Below, in pieces: positions 42,949-44,271 of a stretch of DNA of 44,271 bases. The notes beneath the pieces are model-generated. The model was not told where the DNA came from. It saw only the letters and a list, made by a program, of their open reading frames with translations, and ran no database searches. The stretch's first letter is position 1, and each line of letters opens with the position of its first letter. The position numbers and the translations under genes are program-made. Where the stretch lies: positions 1 to 44,271 of the forward strand of contig JAFRSO010000038.1 in NCBI GenBank assembly GCA_017427545.1, written 5' to 3'. This DNA is from Selenomonadaceae bacterium (GTDB taxonomy: Bacteria > Bacillota > Negativicutes > Selenomonadales > Selenomonadaceae).

Positions 42949-44271
42949 TTAGAATTCATACCAGTCAAGCGATTTGATTACGAATTTTTCGGCTTGCGGA
43001 ATGAAGACGATATTTTGAGACTCTTTCTGCGGATAGACACGAGTCGACATAACTTCGGCACCGTCGTTGATGAAAATTTCAATCGCGGACTTGTCGAGGT
43101 AGATGCGGAACTTGAGAATGTTGTCGAAGGGTTGCAAAATGACTTTGCGGACGCCCTTACCGCCCTCAATCGTCTGGTCGCGGTTAAGCTCAATAACGGG
43201 TTGACCCTCTTCGAGGTAGTATTTGACGATGGTTTTTTCGTCCTTGCAGTTCGAGAAGAGATCAAATTCAAAGTTGTTGCCCGAAGCATTGACGTCGACA
43301 TCAAAGAGCAATTCGCCGCAAGTACCTTTAACGCCGTCAAGTATCGTTTCCTTGTCAAGCGTAAGATCCGTGAAGTGGACGCCTTCGCCGCGCATACATT
43401 CAAGTTCTTTGGGCGGAATGGTGTAAACTCTGCCGTCTTCTCTGAGCTGAAGTTCACGCGGAATTGTAAGCATCGTTGCCCAACCGTCAGCTTGTTCGGG
43501 GAAAGGACTTTGCCACGCGGCCATCCAAGCAATAATGAAATAGCGACCTTCGGGATTTTTCATCATTGTGGTTGCATAGAAGTCGAAGCCGTGATCGAAC
43601 GTGTAGAAATCGCCGCGATAGAATACGCCCTGATCGTAATCGAGGTTGCCGACCATGTAACCGGCCTGGTGAATGTTGTGGAACATGTAACCTTTGTACG
43701 GGACGTGTTGCGGCGAAGTGATCATAACGTACTTGTCGCCGAAATGCGCGAATCCCGGACACTCCCACATGGTGCCTTCGGAATAATCCGGCTTAGAAAT
43801 GGCGACGACAGATTTAAACGTCCAATCGAAGAAGTTATCAGACTCGAACAGGACGATTTGCGTACGAGAGCGGTCGCGAATTCTGTTACCGATTACGCAA
43901 TAATATTTGCCGTTGTGATCCCAAATCTTAGGATCGCGGAAATCGATGTTGGCGATAATCGGATGGTCGTTCGGAATGTCAATGACCGGATTTTTTTCGT
44001 ACTTCGTGAAGTTAATGCCGTCTTCGGAATAGGCAAAACATTGACGCTCGGTGACATTGCCGCCGCCTGAACTACCGGAAGGATTATAGCCGGAAGGATT
44101 CTCGGCGGAAGAATTGACACCGCCCGAACCGTTGAACCTTTGCGACGTGTACATGAGCCAGAGTTTGCCTTCAAATTCATAGCCGCAGCCGCTGAAGCAA
44201 CCGTCCCAGTCGTACCATTCGTGACCTTCGGAAAATGCGCCGGGCGTAATGGCAATCGGCTGATGTTCCCA
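42949..44271 (-). CDS. Glycoside hydrolase family 32 (sucrose/fructan hydrolase), cut by window edge
   Basis: 440 residues are visible; the start, with the nucleophile motif WMNDPNG, lies beyond 44271. Visible marks: WEHQPIAITP and GCFSGCGYEF, then FRDPKIW (the RDP motif, transition-state Asp), MWECPGF (acid/base Glu) and a C-terminal beta-sandwich (about 300-440, FRIYLDKSAIEIFINDG). GH32 enzymes split fructose from sucrose, sucrose-6-phosphate or fructans. Between YTSQRF and ERQCFAYSED there is a Gly/Ser/Asn-rich insert of about 27 residues (NGSGGVNSSAENPSG and onward). No signal can be judged. It has a terminator downstream; its neighbours on the other side are not visible. Confidence 0.94.
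   Translation of the reverse strand, partial: WEHQPIAITPGAFSEGHEWYDWDGCFSGCGYEFEGKLWLMYTSQRFNGSGGVNSSAENPSGYNPSGSSGGGNVTERQCFAYSEDGINFTKYEKNPVIDIPNDHPIIANIDFRDPKIWDHNGKYYCVIGNRIRDRSRTQIVLFESDNFFDWTFKSVVAISKPDYSEGTMWECPGFAHFGDKYVMITSPQHVPYKGYMFHNIHQAGYMVGNLDYDQGVFYRGDFYTFDHGFDFYATTMMKNPEGRYFIIAWMAAWQSPFPEQADGWATMLTIPRELQLREDGRVYTIPPKELECMRGEGVHFTDLTLDKETILDGVKGTCGELLFDVDVNASGNNFEFDLFSNCKDEKTIVKYYLEEGQPVIELNRDQTIEGGKGVRKVILQPFDNILKFRIYLDKSAIEIFINDGAEVMSTRVYPQKESQNIVFIPQAEKFVIKSLDWYEF

Noticed and set aside
42931..44070. Long open frame (379 codons) on the plus strand opposite the GH32 gene
   Set aside because: It is the antisense shadow of a gene with clear GH32 motifs and has no ribosome binding site or recognisable domain.

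Overview
The window looks like a chromosomal piece of a low- to mid-GC Firmicute with outer-membrane-type relatives, most likely class Negativicutes (Selenomonadaceae-like). The basis is the mix of housekeeping proteins (EF-Ts, S2, S15, PheST, LeuS, enolase, AddB, CarD), a PPi-type phosphofructokinase, tandem DUF445 proteins, an orphan TAXI binding lipoprotein, an RTX-repeat protein and very frequent TTG/GTG starts behind strong AGGAGG sites. The taxonomic call is inference; no rRNA is present.

Layout. 1-605: trailer end of a CRISPR array without cas genes. 722-5828: two DUF445 membrane proteins, glutamate racemase, a HAD phosphatase and a GIY-YIG/DUF4357 nuclease. 5876-7826: a STAS protein plus small partner (minus strand) divergent from a flavodiiron protein. 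7832-9284: a graveyard of defence genes (HicA tail, HicB head, DUF262/DUF1524 tail). 9281-11923: CAP-domain exoprotein, TAXI lipoprotein, a structured leader and a methyltransferase. 12015-14190: rpsO, and convergent rpsB-tsf with a structured rpsB leader. 14238-14916: decayed DNA including a GH4 phospho-glucosidase pseudogene. 14974-20698: addB and leuS. 20886-26455: PPi-PFK, pheS, pheT (with an ~85-residue insertion) and zapA. 26682-30301: RTX protein, enolase and a coiled-coil membrane protein. 30317-33781: single-chain restriction-modification-specificity enzyme. 33836-36831: carD and uvrC, with uvrC flanked by two copies of what looks like a type I toxin-antitoxin locus. 36832-41862: rnhA, two carboxylate/bile-acid-type transporters, ndk, a methyltransferase and two oligopeptide/nickel-type ABC ATPases. 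41968-42678: three or four very small peptide genes, one with a double-glycine leader. 42949-44271: 5'-truncated (by the window edge) GH32 fructosidase.

Three features run across the whole window. (1) At least nine intergenic arrays of 7-bp tandem repeats, each with a different heptamer but strict 7-bp periodicity, several forming inverted hairpins and several overlapping the stop codon of the neighbouring gene. (2) Nearly every promoter I can pick has an extended -10 (TGATATAAT or TGnTATAAT) about 16-18 bp after a TTGnnn box. (3) The palindrome AAAATTTT occurs far more often than base composition predicts.

The best candidates for something undescribed are the heptamer-array family, the antitoxin-like RNA with its 25-residue hydrophobic peptide (one full locus, one toxin-deleted copy), the double-glycine peptide beside a pair of paralogous 35/37-residue membrane peptides, and the PheT insertion. 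All functional statements come from reading motifs by eye; nothing has been searched against a database.
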